From positions 121,283 to 185,282 of the forward strand of contig NZ_LGAK01000003.1 in the NCBI RefSeq assembly GCF_001292705.1: 64,000 bases of DNA. Reading direction: 5' to 3'. Shown here piece by piece: positions 55,089 to 64,000 of this stretch. A model generated the notes under the pieces. The model had not been told where the DNA came from and did no database searches. It saw nothing but the letters and a program-made list of their open reading frames with translations. Every line of letters begins with the position of its first letter. Within the stretch, counting starts at the first letter, position 1. The translations under genes and the position numbers were made by a program. The DNA is from Marinagarivorans algicola. GTDB lineage: Bacteria; Pseudomonadota; Gammaproteobacteria; Pseudomonadales; Cellvibrionaceae.

Positions 55089-56354
55089 ATGAAAATATTA
55101 CTTGTCGAAGACAGCGCCACACTGCGCTATGCGATTAGCCGCTACATTACAGAGGTGGGTCACGAAGCAGTATTAGCGCAAGACGGCGAAGAAGCCATGC
55201 ATATTGTCGACGCCACCGCTGTGGATATGATTATTATGGATGTGGAAATGCCTGGGCTTGATGGCTTTGAAACCACTAGGCTTATTCGTGAAATGCTGGG
55301 CGAGCACTGGGTGCCCATTATTTTTGTGACCGGTAAGAGTGAAGAGGGCGACTTTCAAGATGGCATCGAGGCAGGCGGTGATGATTACTTAATCAAGCCT
55401 ATCAGCCGCATTATTTTAAAAGCGAAAATTAAAGCCATGGAGCGCATTCTTGACATGCGCAATCAACTCAACTTGGCCAATCGTGAGCTCACCGAACTCA
55501 GTGAGCGCGATAGCCTGACTCGCCTCTATAACCGCCGTACATTCGAAAACCGCGCTCTAGGCTACTGGCGACAAGCCAATCGTGCACGTGAGCCCTTGAG
55601 TGTCTTACTGCTTGATATAGATCATTTTAAAACTTTTAATGATACCTACGGCCACATTGCAGGCGATGATTGCATACGCAGTGTCGCTGATGCTATTGCA
55701 CAGAGCGCAAATCGCCCTGGTGATATTGTTGCACGCTACGGCGGCGAAGAGTTTGTGGTATTACTGACCAACACTCCCGAATCAGGTGCGCGCCATGTGG
55801 CCGAACAAATACGCCTTGCCGTTGCCGGCCTGCAAATTGCGCATAAAAACTCTAGTGCCTCGGAATTTGTCACGCTATGCGTCGGTGGCGCTACCTTAAA
55901 CAATACACATAATGGAGATTTATCCTCATTGATACACGCCGCCGATCAGGGCTTGTATCGTGCCAAAGGCGCAGGCAGAAACTGCGTCAGCGTCAAGCAA
56001 TTCACACCACTACCCAAACTATTGTTACTCGATAAGCACGCTCATACCAAACCACTCATTGAGCGCCAACTATTGAGCCACTGCACACTGATTAATGTCG
56101 ACAGCTACACTGACGCTCTCAGCGCCACACAACAACAGCGCCCCGATATTGTCGTTATCGATGATGACGACATTCACGAGGCGCTGAATTTTTGCAAAAA
56201 CTTATCCGAACTCGATGCCGTACGCGTGCCAGTTATTTTAGTTACAGCCGATGATGGCTCCAGTGCCCAGTCCCCTTTTGATCAGCTTGTGATTTTACCC
56301 AAACCACTCGACAGCCGTAGCTTACTTGCCAACATTAATCGCTTTTTAGTTTAA
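55089..56354 (+). CDS. Response regulator with GGDEF domain and C-terminal second receiver (diguanylate cyclase)
   Basis: The protein has 421 residues. The N-terminal receiver has the phospho-acceptor Asp51 (MDVEMPG) and Lys103 (LIKP). A GGDEF domain follows, with GGEEF at 218-222 and an inhibitory RPGD site at 209-212, so it should be an active, product-inhibited diguanylate cyclase. After residue 310 there is a second receiver-like domain: LLLDKHAHTKPLIERQLLS, VVIDDDDIHEA with Asp residues, and LPKPLDSRSL. PleD has two receivers before its GGDEF; here one precedes and one follows. The partner kinase is not nearby. The divergent gene encodes the acyltransferase. Confidence 0.9.
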   Translation: MKILLVEDSATLRYAISRYITEVGHEAVLAQDGEEAMHIVDATAVDMIIMDVEMPGLDGFETTRLIREMLGEHWVPIIFVTGKSEEGDFQDGIEAGGDDYLIKPISRIILKAKIKAMERILDMRNQLNLANRELTELSERDSLTRLYNRRTFENRALGYWRQANRAREPLSVLLLDIDHFKTFNDTYGHIAGDDCIRSVADAIAQSANRPGDIVARYGGEEFVVLLTNTPESGARHVAEQIRLAVAGLQIAHKNSSASEFVTLCVGGATLNNTHNGDLSSLIHAADQGLYRAKGAGRNCVSVKQFTPLPKLLLLDKHAHTKPLIERQLLSHCTLINVDSYTDALSATQQQRPDIVVIDDDDIHEALNFCKNLSELDAVRVPVILVTADDGSSAQSPFDQLVILPKPLDSRSLLANINRFLV

Positions 56355-56456
56355 AACGATTAATGGCTTCTTTTTTAGCACTTAACCTCCTAAAATACCT
56401 CGTTTTATGCTGTGGCTGATGATTCCTCTCAGCTCACTTTTACCGAGGATAACCCT

Positions 56457-56939
56457 ATGCCTTCTTTTGATATTGTTTCTGAAGTTAATACTACCGACGC
56501 TCGCCATGCCGTCGAAAATGCCACCCGCGAACTCGCCACCCGTTTTGACTTCAGAAATGTTGAGGCCAGTTTTGAATGGCAGCAAGATCATGCCGTAATT
56601 AAAGCCGAAAGTGACTTCCAGCTCGAGCAAATGCTCGATATTTTACGCGGCAATTTAACCCGTCAAAAAGTCGATAACAAAACCATGGATATCAGCGACC
56701 CGGTTCACACCGGTAAAACGTTTAGTCAAACCATTCGATTTAAGGAAGGTATCGATAGCTTAGTCGCCAAAAAACTCGTTAAGATTATTAAAGAGAGCAA
56801 AATTAAAGTACAAAGTAGTATTCAAGGTGAACAAGTTCGCGTGACGGGTAAAAAGCGCGATGAGCTACAGGCCATTATGGCATTAGTACGTGCAGAAGAT
56901 TTAGGCCAGCCTTTTCAATTTAATAATTTTCGCGACTGA
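56457..56939 (+). CDS. yajQ: YajQ family nucleotide-binding protein
   Basis: The protein has 160 residues, starting [22 protein letters not shown], the typical YajQ N-terminus; the C-terminal half has [21 protein letters not shown] and [18 protein letters not shown], ending [13 protein letters not shown]. The start at 56457 has GAGGAT upstream; a 15-codon extension of the frame is not conserved. YajQ binds nucleotides, including cyclic di-GMP in Xanthomonas, which fits its place next to a diguanylate cyclase gene, but the link is speculative. Confidence 0.95.
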   Translation: MPSFDIVSEVNTTDARHAVENATRELATRFDFRNVEASFEWQQDHAVIKAESDFQLEQMLDILRGNLTRQKVDNKTMDISDPVHTGKTFSQTIRFKEGIDSLVAKKLVKIIKESKIKVQSSIQGEQVRVTGKKRDELQAIMALVRAEDLGQPFQFNNFRD

Positions 56940-57053
56940 TCAACACTCAGATCGCTATTGAGCGACTGCACTCAAAGCCCTAATACCCACAGACATCGCA
57001 ATGTCGCAATCAAAAATCACTGACGAAGACTAAAAGCTTACAGAGGAACACCC

Positions 57054-57392
57054 GTGAATACCGAAAACGCCAAACAAGAGCTCCTGCGCCAAACGGCCAA
57101 AATCAGCTGGGCAGAGCTACAACGCTATTTTGCCGCAGGCAAAGTTATTTATGTCGAGGCGAGTCTCGATCTTATTGATGTTGGCGTTGCTTTAATTCAA
57201 GACGACAAAGCCGCCTTTAATACATGGACAAATAATCAATTAATTTACCCCGTCAACGATGAGCAAGCCCAAGTATGGAGCGCCAACGCTGCCACTTTGT
57301 GGGCGAGTGTGGTATCGCCTTGGGTATTGGTGCAGCCTTTAAAAACGCAAGAACAAGAGCATTTAAAAGCACAAGATCAAAAGATACACTAA
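57054..57392 (+). CDS. DUF2288-family protein
   Basis: The protein has 112 residues starting from GTG at 57054, with AGAGGA upstream. The pattern ISWAELQRYFAAGKVIYVEASLDLIDVGVALIQDD and WVLVQPLK matches DUF2288, a small family of unknown function in gammaproteobacteria and cyanobacteria. It is about 115 bases after yajQ. Confidence 0.8.
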   Translation: MNTENAKQELLRQTAKISWAELQRYFAAGKVIYVEASLDLIDVGVALIQDDKAAFNTWTNNQLIYPVNDEQAQVWSANAATLWASVVSPWVLVQPLKTQEQEHLKAQDQKIH

Positions 57393-57413
57393 GTCCCGCG
57401 CTAACAGTACCTG

Positions 57414-57439
57414 TGCTCAAGTCATCAATAGCTTGAGCA
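57414..57439. terminator. Possible hairpin after the DUF2288 gene
   Basis: TGCTCAAG (57414-57421) pairs with CTTGAGCA (57432-57439) across 10 bases, 22 bases after the DUF2288 stop. The T-run on the plus strand is poor, so termination is uncertain. Confidence 0.4.
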
Positions 57440-57487
57440 ACTCAATATATACATGGCATCTTTTACAATAAGCGCCTCCTTTGCCTA

Positions 57488-57763
57488 TTAATGCAACAAA
57501 TGAGAGGTGGCCTGGGGCTCTTTATCCGCGGCCAATTGCATTTCTTGAACAGCTTCTAAACCGGCCTCTATCATAGCCTTGGCGACAAGCATGGGGGCAT
57601 CGCCTGTTGGGCTTTCTAAGAAGTATTGCGATTCCTCCGAAAAACGAATACGCAGCAAGGGCTCGTGCTCTCGCTCATCATCACCAGCGCGGCATAAGCC
57701 TATTTCGCCTTCAGCAAGCTGTACAATTTCATAAAGCACTTGCTCATCATCTAACTCGGACAT
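57488..57763 (-). CDS. Small conserved hypothetical protein
   Basis: The protein has 91 residues. It is acidic, without membrane segments, starting MSELDDEQVLYEIVQLAEGEIGLCRAGD; it resembles the small uncharacterised proteins often near topA in gammaproteobacteria. The middle has LLRIRFSEESQYFL. The function is unknown. Convergent with the DUF2288 gene, on the topA side. Confidence 0.65.
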   Translation of the reverse strand: MSELDDEQVLYEIVQLAEGEIGLCRAGDDEREHEPLLRIRFSEESQYFLESPTGDAPMLVAKAMIEAGLEAVQEMQLAADKEPQATSHLLH

Positions 57764-57845
57764 AACAGCTATTTTTCTCAGTATTATTAATCATCAATCA
57801 CACATTCACGCGCTAAACATCGTTAGCGTATATGAAACCCATACT

Positions 57846-58409
57846 TCAACATTCTAACGCTTGCTCTCGTTCACCTAGTATTTGTGCTTCTACCGCTTGC
57901 CAAGCCTCAATAAAAACACTGGGCAACACCTGCTTCAAACGACTATTTTTATGGGGACTAGTGCCCGCCGGTACAGCCCTGGATGTTGCTATAATAGCGT
58001 CATCCACCATCGGCTCCGTTAGCGATGTCTCGGCTAATAAGCCTTGGCGATACCGGTGATCAAACGGTTCATTCACTTGTTTTACTGCCTGCCATATACA
58101 CGCCACCGCACTATCAAGCTCGGCCTCCCAAGCCAGCCAATACGCGATGGGAGCTGCATCGCAATCGAGCAGTTTTTGCCAGTGCGCAAAGGACCTTCCG
58201 CTATTTAAGCGCTGCCAAAGGGCAGACTGAAAACGTCTTTGTGTACGCTCGGCACAGTATCCCATCAAAGCAAGTTCAGCCGCTCGTACAGCGGCACAAA
58301 ATAAGCTTTTCTCGTGTAAAGGCTGCTCGGCTCGCTTCAATTCAGCCACGAGACAACGCACTTGTGCACGCTGATCATCAACAAAACGACTGTATGCTAT
58401 ATCTACCAC
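57846..58409 (-). CDS. Conserved hypothetical protein of the topA neighbourhood
   Basis: The protein has 187 residues, started from GTG at 58409. It is helical and has MVDIAYSRFVDDQRAQVRCLV, then RAAELALMGYCAE and RSFAHWQKLLDC. It resembles the DUF6586-type proteins encoded next to topA in Pseudomonas, but I am recalling this without a search. No membrane segment is seen. The ribosome site is weak, and the open frame starts at GTG, so a different start is possible. Confidence 0.65.
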   Translation of the reverse strand: MVDIAYSRFVDDQRAQVRCLVAELKRAEQPLHEKSLFCAAVRAAELALMGYCAERTQRRFQSALWQRLNSGRSFAHWQKLLDCDAAPIAYWLAWEAELDSAVACIWQAVKQVNEPFDHRYRQGLLAETSLTEPMVDDAIIATSRAVPAGTSPHKNSRLKQVLPSVFIEAWQAVEAQILGEREQALEC

Positions 58410-58490
58410 AAGCCATCTACCTAGTTTATAAGAACGATGAATAAAACGGTGTCATCACATGATACGTGAAAACCTTAAAACGATAGCGGA

Positions 58491-58529
58491 ACCGATAATG
58501 GAACCATCGCAGCGAGCTCGCTTATCGGT
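58491..58529. other. Nested palindromes between topA and its neighbour
   Basis: ACCGATAA (58491-58498) and TTATCGGT (58522-58529) enclose the 12-base palindrome AGCGAGCTCGCT (58511-58522), which overlaps the right arm by one base. The structure lies about 90 bases after topA ends; without a T-run it is probably not a normal terminator. Confidence 0.5.
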
Positions 58530-58616
58530 AATGGGGCCGAACCAAACGCGATTGGCTCCGCGCCCATATCATTCAATAACTCCGCTCAAATACTATGCGC
58601 CGCTCGCGGCTAGGCC

Positions 58617-61316
58617 TTAGTCAGTATTAGTCTTTTTTTTGGCTGACGCTTTTTTAGCGGGTGCTTTTTTAGCGGGTGCTTTTTTAACAGGCTTTTCTTG
58701 CACTTGCCATCGCCCACCCTCATAAAAGGCCTTCCAGCCGGTGGGCTTACCATCGACCTCAGACTGTACGTACTGCTCTTTCGTTTTACGACTATAGCGA
58801 ATAATGGTGTCATTACCGTCGCTATCTTCTGTTGGCGCTTTCATTAAAAAAGCGTATTTAGGGTCGACCTGCTCTTGAACCGTGAGCAACTCTTTGACCA
58901 AAGGTGCGCGTGTTTCGCGGTTCTTAGGGAACTGGCTTGCCGCCAAAAACATCCCCGAGGCACCATCGCGTAGCACATAATGATCTTCGACTTTGTCGCA
59001 GATTAAATGCGGCATATCAACAGGGTCCATTTTAGGTGGCGCAGCTTCACCGTTGCGCAACAGCTTGCGAGTGTTTTTACACTCTTCGTTCATGCACCCA
59101 AAGTACTTACCAAAGCGGCCATTTTTAAGCTGCATTTCGGCACCGCATTTATCACACTCAAGTAGCGGCCCTTCGTAACCTTTGATTTTAAACGCGCCGT
59201 GCTCTATTTCATAACCACTACAATCAGGGTTATTGCCGCAAATATGGAGTTTGCGCTGCTCATCAAGTAGGTAATTATCCATGGCAGTATTGCATTTACC
59301 ACAGCGACGTTTATTGCGTAACTGTAAGGTTTCTGCTTCGTCATCATCGGCATCCATACTGACCGCTTCATCACCAGGCACCAAATTCATAGTGTTTTTA
59401 CAGCGCTCTTTAGGGGGTAAAGCGTAGCCCGAGCATCCTAAAAACACCCCCGTACTGCCGGTACGAATTTGCATATGACGGCCGCACTTGTCACAGACAA
59501 TATCGGTCTCGGTGGGCGCATTTTCACGCATTCCAAATTCATCGCCCGATGCTTTGGTTAACTGATTCGTAAAATCAGCGTAAAACTCATCGAGCAATTC
59601 ATGCCAGTCTTTCTTGCCTTCGGCAACCGTATCTAACAGTCCCTCCATTTTGGCGGTAAAGCTATAATCCATTAATCCCGAAAAACTCTCGACCAAACGG
59701 TCAGTCACAATGTCGCCCATTTTATCGGCATAAAACCGGCGGTTTTGTACGTGTACATAACCGCGATCTTGAATTGTCGAAATAATAGAGGCATACGTTG
59801 ATGGCCGACCAATCCCTTGCTTTTCAAGCTCTTTAACCAAACTGGCTTCGGTAAAACGCGCAGGTGGCTTAGTAAAATGTTGATTAGGTAGCAAAGCATG
59901 CTTATGCAGCTGATCGCCTACTTTAATATCGGGTAATAAACCATCGTCTTCTTTTTTACCTGCCGGCGGGCTGACCTTCAAAAAGCCATCAAAGCGCATG
60001 ACGCGACCTTTAACGCGCAATTGATAATCGCCAGCAGCAATCACAACCGATGTACTGGTGAATTCGGCCGGTACCATTTGGCAGGCTACAAACTGCTGCC
60101 AAATTAAAGTGTATAAACGCTCAGCATCACGCTCCATACCTGCTAACTGCGTAGGTAGGCGAGTCACGTCCGATGGGCGAATTGCCTCATGCGCCTCTTG
60201 TGCACCTTCTTTGCTCGAGTAGTTAATCGGTGCATCGGGTAAATATTTTTTCCCGTATTGCTGTTCAACGTAGTCACGGCAATTAGCAACAGCCTCAGCG
60301 CTTAGGTTGGTTGAATCTGTACGCATGTAGGTAATAAAACCCGCCTCATACAAGCGCTGCGCTAAAACCATGGTTTTTTTCACCCCAAAGCTCAGCCGCG
60401 TACTCGCCGCTTGCTGTAAAGTTGAGGTAATAAATGGCGCGCTGGGCTTGGACTTGGTAGGCTTGTCATCACGCGCGACTACCTCATAGTTACTGCTCGT
60501 TAGCGCATCAATAGCCGTCTGGGTTTGAGCTTGTGTAACCGGCGTGAAAGCCGCATTTTTAAATTTTTTAACTTCACACTTCAAACGCTCGCCAGTAGCA
60601 GTATCAAGCTCGGCAAACAGTGTCCAATACTCTTCTGGAATAAAGGCGCGAATCTCGCTCTCACGCGCAGTCACCAAGCGCACAGCCACCGATTGTACAC
60701 GCCCAGCCGATAAACCTCGTGCCACCTTCGCCCACAATAAAGGCGATACCATATAACCTACAACACGGTCTAAAAAGCGGCGGGCCTGCTGTGCGTTAAC
60801 ACGATTGATATCCAGTTTACTGGGCTTTTTAAAGGCCTCTTGGATTGCACTTTTCGTGATTTCATTAAAAACAACCCGCTGATAACGCGACTCATCACCG
60901 CCAATCGCTTCGCGTAAATGCCAGGCAATGGCCTCTCCCTCTCTATCCAAATCCGTTGCAAGATAAATTTCATCCGCATCTTCGGCTAGCTTGCGTAGCT
61001 CTGCGACGACCTTTTCTTTGCCTGGCAGTATCTCGTAATGAGCAGCCCAGTTGTTATCAGGGTCAATCCCCATGCGTTTGACCAACTGGTCTTTAGATTT
61101 TTTCGCTTTGTATTTAGCCTTGTCATCTGGTGACATTTTGCGTGTTAACGCCGCCTGCGCTGCTCGCGCTTTGGGGTCAACTGGGGTGCTAGAGCCACTT
61201 GTTGGTAAATCGCGAATATGACCTACGCTCGACTTCACAACAAACTGGCTACCGAGATACTTATTGATGGTTTTCGCTTTTGCTGGCGATTCCACAATAA
61301 CAAGAGACTTGCCCAT
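58617..61316 (-). CDS. topA: DNA topoisomerase I
   Basis: The protein has 899 residues and relaxes negatively supercoiled DNA. The TOPRIM domain opens [20 protein letters not shown] with [16 protein letters not shown]; the active-site Tyr is in [13 protein letters not shown]. Three zinc-type CxxC modules follow at about 590-760 ([24 protein letters not shown]). The last 20 residues are a Lys/Ala-rich DNA-binding tail of imperfect APAKK repeats. It is a single gene with a 306-base upstream region. Nothing is unusual. Confidence 0.98.
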   Translation of the reverse strand: MGKSLVIVESPAKAKTINKYLGSQFVVKSSVGHIRDLPTSGSSTPVDPKARAAQAALTRKMSPDDKAKYKAKKSKDQLVKRMGIDPDNNWAAHYEILPGKEKVVAELRKLAEDADEIYLATDLDREGEAIAWHLREAIGGDESRYQRVVFNEITKSAIQEAFKKPSKLDINRVNAQQARRFLDRVVGYMVSPLLWAKVARGLSAGRVQSVAVRLVTARESEIRAFIPEEYWTLFAELDTATGERLKCEVKKFKNAAFTPVTQAQTQTAIDALTSSNYEVVARDDKPTKSKPSAPFITSTLQQAASTRLSFGVKKTMVLAQRLYEAGFITYMRTDSTNLSAEAVANCRDYVEQQYGKKYLPDAPINYSSKEGAQEAHEAIRPSDVTRLPTQLAGMERDAERLYTLIWQQFVACQMVPAEFTSTSVVIAAGDYQLRVKGRVMRFDGFLKVSPPAGKKEDDGLLPDIKVGDQLHKHALLPNQHFTKPPARFTEASLVKELEKQGIGRPSTYASIISTIQDRGYVHVQNRRFYADKMGDIVTDRLVESFSGLMDYSFTAKMEGLLDTVAEGKKDWHELLDEFYADFTNQLTKASGDEFGMRENAPTETDIVCDKCGRHMQIRTGSTGVFLGCSGYALPPKERCKNTMNLVPGDEAVSMDADDDEAETLQLRNKRRCGKCNTAMDNYLLDEQRKLHICGNNPDCSGYEIEHGAFKIKGYEGPLLECDKCGAEMQLKNGRFGKYFGCMNEECKNTRKLLRNGEAAPPKMDPVDMPHLICDKVEDHYVLRDGASGMFLAASQFPKNRETRAPLVKELLTVQEQVDPKYAFLMKAPTEDSDGNDTIIRYSRKTKEQYVQSEVDGKPTGWKAFYEGGRWQVQEKPVKKAPAKKAPAKKASAKKKTNTD

Positions 61317-61622
61317 AATTATTCGCTTAGTTGGTTAAATATTGTTCTTTAAGGCCGCTAACAACCTTGGCGATGTGCGCATATATAAGTGCTTGGAAGC
61401 TCTAGGTCAAGCAAAGCCAACGTATTAGTTATAGACGACTGTTAACTTATACTCATTAAAAAGATGAAAAAAGCAAAGATCGCAAGCCAAAAGCTTGCTC
61501 CCAAAATACCCGCAACTGCTATGCTTTAAGCAGCCCCTCTGAATCAAAAAGAGCCTTAAAGCGACTATTTATAGCGTGTTTCATCTGACTAGGCTATGTC
61601 AACCCTTTATTAACGCGGCATT
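61317..61622. promoter_or_regulatory. Divergent promoter region of topA and the next gene
   Basis: The 306 bases between the topA start and the plus-strand gene at 61623 contain no supported gene. They include two small inverted repeats: GCAAGC/GCTTGC (61482-61498) and CTGC/GCAG nearby. Promoters for both genes should lie here but I see no decisive elements. Confidence 0.4.
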
Positions 61623-62426
61623 ATGAATACACTTGTTATCACAATATTATTGATATTTCTCGCCACTTTTTCATTGCTGACCGTTAATTTTGTGAATAGG
61701 CGCGAGTTGCGGCGCAAATTAATTGCTCAAAAAATCACATTGTTGAGACGTCGTATTGCTGAGCTCGAAGAGATGGCCGCCTGCATTGAGCCCCTGCTGG
61801 AATCAACTCAAATACCGCGTGCGATCAATGATGAAATTATTCACTTGCTCGAAACCATCATTCAACTCGACAACCGCAATACATATATGGAGACCACCTT
61901 AGATTCGGCTAAAGCCCTGTCCGAAGACTTATCTTTAGAAAAGCGCTCGTGCCAGCTAATGCGCAACTTATCCAGTGACTCACAAGTAGCGCGCTGTAAA
62001 TTTCAGCTGAATGAGGCCGCTAAGCTCATCCGCAAAAACCAACAAACTGGACGCATAGAAGCTCTAGAAGGCGATGCTTTTATTCTAGAGCTGTCTTGGG
62101 GCCTGATGATGATAGAGGTTGTGACCTATGTCAATCAAGGGCATGTCAGCCTCAAGCAAAACGACCATTTAAAGGCTTACGGTTACTACAAGCATGCGCA
62201 ACAAGTGTTAATTGCAAGCTCTCACCCCGATGAGCGTCGGCAAAGATTAATCAAAGAGGTATCAGATATGCTTGGCAATCGCCGCAGGGCACTATCGCTC
62301 GATTTAATGCCGGAGTCAGCCAACAACCCAACCGCCGAAACCTCTGCACCAACTGATTCAGAACCTGCCGTCGAACCAACGCCCCCCACAGAACCGGAGC
62401 CCACCGATACCCCGCCGCCACCTTAA
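61623..62426 (+). CDS. Membrane-anchored coiled-coil protein with Pro-rich tail, function unknown
   Basis: The protein has 267 residues. One N-terminal membrane helix (about 3-22) precedes a long predominantly helical region (30-215), with heptad-like stretches such as KLIAQKITLLRRRIAELEEMA, and a disordered tail rich in Pro, Thr and Glu ending PTDTPPPP. I do not recognise the family. It probably sits in the inner membrane with the coil in the cytosol. It is a single gene divergent from topA. Confidence 0.75.
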   Translation: MNTLVITILLIFLATFSLLTVNFVNRRELRRKLIAQKITLLRRRIAELEEMAACIEPLLESTQIPRAINDEIIHLLETIIQLDNRNTYMETTLDSAKALSEDLSLEKRSCQLMRNLSSDSQVARCKFQLNEAAKLIRKNQQTGRIEALEGDAFILELSWGLMMIEVVTYVNQGHVSLKQNDHLKAYGYYKHAQQVLIASSHPDERRQRLIKEVSDMLGNRRRALSLDLMPESANNPTAETSAPTDSEPAVEPTPPTEPEPTDTPPPP

Positions 62427-62594
62427 AAACATCAAGACACCCTGACGAACATCGTAAACTAAACCGCCCTCAACCCCAGAGCAACCAACGCCTTAAAGAG
62501 CCTGCATCGAGGGGCCGATGCATTTTACCAAGCTGCTCCCTAGACGCACTTTTTGTTTTAACTGCGTACTTCGCGCAGATACACACGCGCACAA

Positions 62595-62626
62595 AAAGCA
62601 CAGTGGCGCTAGTGCCACTGTGCTTT
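62595..62626. terminator. Terminator after the coiled-coil gene
   Basis: AAAGCACAGTGGC (62595-62607) pairs exactly with GCCACTGTGCTTT (62614-62626) across 6 bases, 168 bases after the stop of the coiled-coil gene. The stem is strong and A/T-flanked on both sides, so it can act in both directions. Confidence 0.8.
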
Positions 62627-62644
62627 CATCTGTTTTCACTTTGG

Positions 62645-62891
62645 CTACGCCAGGATCTCCAACCCCTTCTCAGCTACCAAGTTAAGCAGCTTTAGATGGG
62701 TCATTAGGCCTTTTAGCGCCTTGACTTGCCTTTACTCGGGTGCGGATACGCTTGATTTGCACGGCTGAGTATTCGTTCACTGGCGGCAAGCATAGTGCGT
62801 CGAACTCGCGCAGCGTGGTTTCTTTCATCACGCCAGTAGCATGCCAGTCTTTAGCGTTGCCATGAACTATATCTAAGATTGATTTATCCAT
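62645..62891 (-). pseudogene. Damaged HigA/NadS-like antitoxin gene (internal deletion plus frameshift)
   Basis: The N-terminal half matches HTH antitoxins: HATGVMKETTLREFDALCLP and YSAVQIKRIRTRVKASQ. In intact relatives a helix-turn-helix of about 23 residues follows (QAVFAxYLN... to the conserved WE), but here the sequence jumps directly to GAKRPNDPS. After that, the reading frame is shifted by a two-base loss: one frame ends KAA-stop, whereas the alternative frame continues KLLNLVAEKGLEILA and stops at 62645, as in intact antitoxins. The DNA-binding part is therefore missing and the gene is dead. No toxin gene is recognisable next to it. Confidence 0.8.
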
Positions 62892-63044
62892 CGTTTTCTA
62901 TCTCGATTAGCGCCGCGCTTAATGGCTTTGATTAATGCTTTATCGCTGTATTCCGGTAATCCTTTACCTAAGCAGTTTAGAGATTCGGGTGTCCTAGATA
63001 TTTGCGTAATAACCACCTGATCGCTATCGGTTGAATTGTTCGCT
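62889..63044 (-). other. Short open frame upstream of the antitoxin remnant
   Basis: A 50-codon frame without ATG reads ITQISRTPESLNCLGKG, then LPEYSDKALIKAIKRGANR, and stops inside the antitoxin start. It does not resemble the expected toxin. It may be another remnant. Confidence 0.25.
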
Positions 63045-63060
63045 TAAGCGTAGAAACTGG

Positions 63061-63690
63061 TTAATTATTATGCAAAGTTTTGAGTGAGTGTCCCTGTAAG
63101 TTCGTAGTCAAAGGCCACGTTACGGGGAATACCACAAAATCATCAGGAATGATTTTGAACAGCTTTAGCTGGCCCGGAGGGCGAATACCACGGAAGGTAT
63201 TCGTAAACCAATAGCTCGTGGTTAAACGCGTACTGAATTTACCCCTTACTCGCTCAACGAAAGTCGGCTGCTGATAAGTCACAACATTGCTACTTTTCGC
63301 CTGAATTTGATCTTACACCGCATTTAAGCCAAGGTAACTTAAAATGGTTGCGGTTAGCAGGTTACCAAATACATCTTGACCTGTTAAAGCCCCTATTGCC
63401 GCTTCATCATCACTTTCCAGCGCGGCTTTGGTGGTCTCTAATTCTGCTTGTAAGCGTGTTAGCTCGGCAGGGTTGGTGCCTTGTAGGCCCAACCCAATCG
63501 CTTGATATTCACCGGTAGTCATACTGTTATCCGATTGGCTCCAGCTAAAGGCGGGGTGATATAAGGCGAGGGTTTCGTGTAATTAGCCACCCATGTCACG
63601 GCGGGTTCAATATCGCCATTTTCATCGGGTAGTTAGAGTGCGTATCCCTGCAAGTTGATGAGCCAGCCGCTCACTAAAAAACCTCAGAAA
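63061..63690 (-). pseudogene. Remnant of a large protein, several frames broken
   Basis: Three protein-like segments follow on the minus strand. SGWLINLQGYAL and PDENGDIEPAVTWVANYT are separated by a stop. After one frameshift, HPAFSWSQSDNSMTTGEYQA runs on through EDVFGNLLTATILSYLGL-like sequence to a stop at 63313. The same frame continues beyond it with IQAKSSNVVTYQQPTF and LTTSYWF. Two stops and one shift show that the gene is dead. I recall related segments in large secreted proteins with transglutaminase-like or YD/Rhs repeats, but could not check this. Confidence 0.65.
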
Positions 63691-63692
63691 CT

Positions 63693-63720
63693 GGCCATAT
63701 CTAGTCATTTAGATATGGCC
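63693..63720. other. 11-bp perfect stem-loop in the remnant region
   Basis: GGCCATATCTA (63693-63703) and TAGATATGGCC (63710-63720) pair exactly around a 6-base loop. No T-run follows. It lies near the start of the broken large gene and may be an old element end. Confidence 0.55.
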
Positions 63721-64000
63721 AACAACTAAGGTTTTGAATTACCGATTATCGGATTTTGGGTTTTCCATCTTTAGCGCACAATAAAATGTCCGAATTTAGC
63801 TGACCAGAACACTATGGTGCCTACCAAAAAAATAACTCCAAGTTATTAGCTTGGGGCTATTAATGGTTTTTATTAAAATAAAACGCTATCAATGATTATT
63901 TTTTACATCAAAGCTCACTTAGCAATATATTTTCGTGTCTTTTTTGATCCATGCTCGACCAACTAGATGTTCTTCTCTTCTATTTTTAAAAATAATCTAG
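63721..64000. other. AT-rich window end, possible partial gene
   Basis: Nothing is certain here. On the minus strand a frame entering from beyond the window reads IIFKNRREEHLVGRAWIKK and stops at 63919; it could be the C-terminus of a gene outside the window or chance. A CCAAG/CTTGG hairpin is present near 63838-63854. Confidence 0.2.

Noticed and set aside
63061..63522. The two open frames here as separate small genes
   Set aside because: They lie in the same frame separated by one stop and continue each other as one protein-like segment, so a broken gene is the better explanation.

Overview
The window is a piece of chromosome from a marine, carbohydrate-degrading gammaproteobacterium. The gene content fits the Cellvibrionaceae (Saccharophagus, Teredinibacter or Marinagarivorans relatives): a polyserine-linked lipoprotein joining a c-type cytochrome to a malectin-like domain, a TonB receptor in a sugar operon, a rhombosortase, and the usual gammaproteobacterial blocks rpsF-rpsR-rplI-dnaB, groES-groEL, fxsA, topA and yajQ. 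The family assignment is an inference; no rRNA gene is present to test it. I saw no tRNA, rRNA, CRISPR array or intact insertion sequence.

Layout. 1-7.8 kb: htpG (cut by the window edge) behind a near-perfect sigma-32 promoter, then envelope genes (DUF4156 lipoprotein, FHA membrane protein overlapping a trypsin-like protease, rhombosortase, DUF945 protein, AsmA-like protein). 7.8-12.7 kb: an acid or sugar-acid module (sodium symporter, isopropylmalate/tartrate-type dehydrogenase, SMP-30 lactonase-like protein, FadR-type GntR regulator). 12.9-23.9 kb: a six-gene minus-strand operon (TonB receptor, sodium:solute symporter, glycerate 2-kinase, GH63-type glycosylglycerate hydrolase, fructokinase, AGE-family isomerase) with a divergent ROK regulator. 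24-28 kb: groEL, groES, fxsA and a DUF481 protein. 28-38 kb: AmpG-like permease, LemA plus M48 protease, DUF2846 lipoprotein, miaE, DUF1289, TatD and the cytochrome-malectin lipoprotein. 38-48.5 kb: RND efflux pair, sdaA, panD, panC, dnaB, rplI, rpsR, rpsF. 49-62.5 kb: small unknown genes, ndpA, dinG, an acyltransferase, a REC-GGDEF-REC protein, yajQ, DUF2288, topA. 62.6-64 kb: decaying gene remnants, including a damaged HigA-like antitoxin gene.

The most interesting system is the 14-24 kb operon. Read together, its genes describe a complete route for a glycosylglycerate, most likely mannosylglycerate (digeneaside, a red-algal solute): outer-membrane uptake, sodium-driven import, hydrolysis to mannose plus D-glycerate, mannose to fructose to fructose-6-phosphate, and glycerate to 2-phosphoglycerate. 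The adjoining dehydrogenase module may converge on the same glycerate node, because tartrate dehydrogenases can yield D-glycerate. Several unexplained structured sequences lie in the 920-bp gap between receptor and regulator and in the groES leader.
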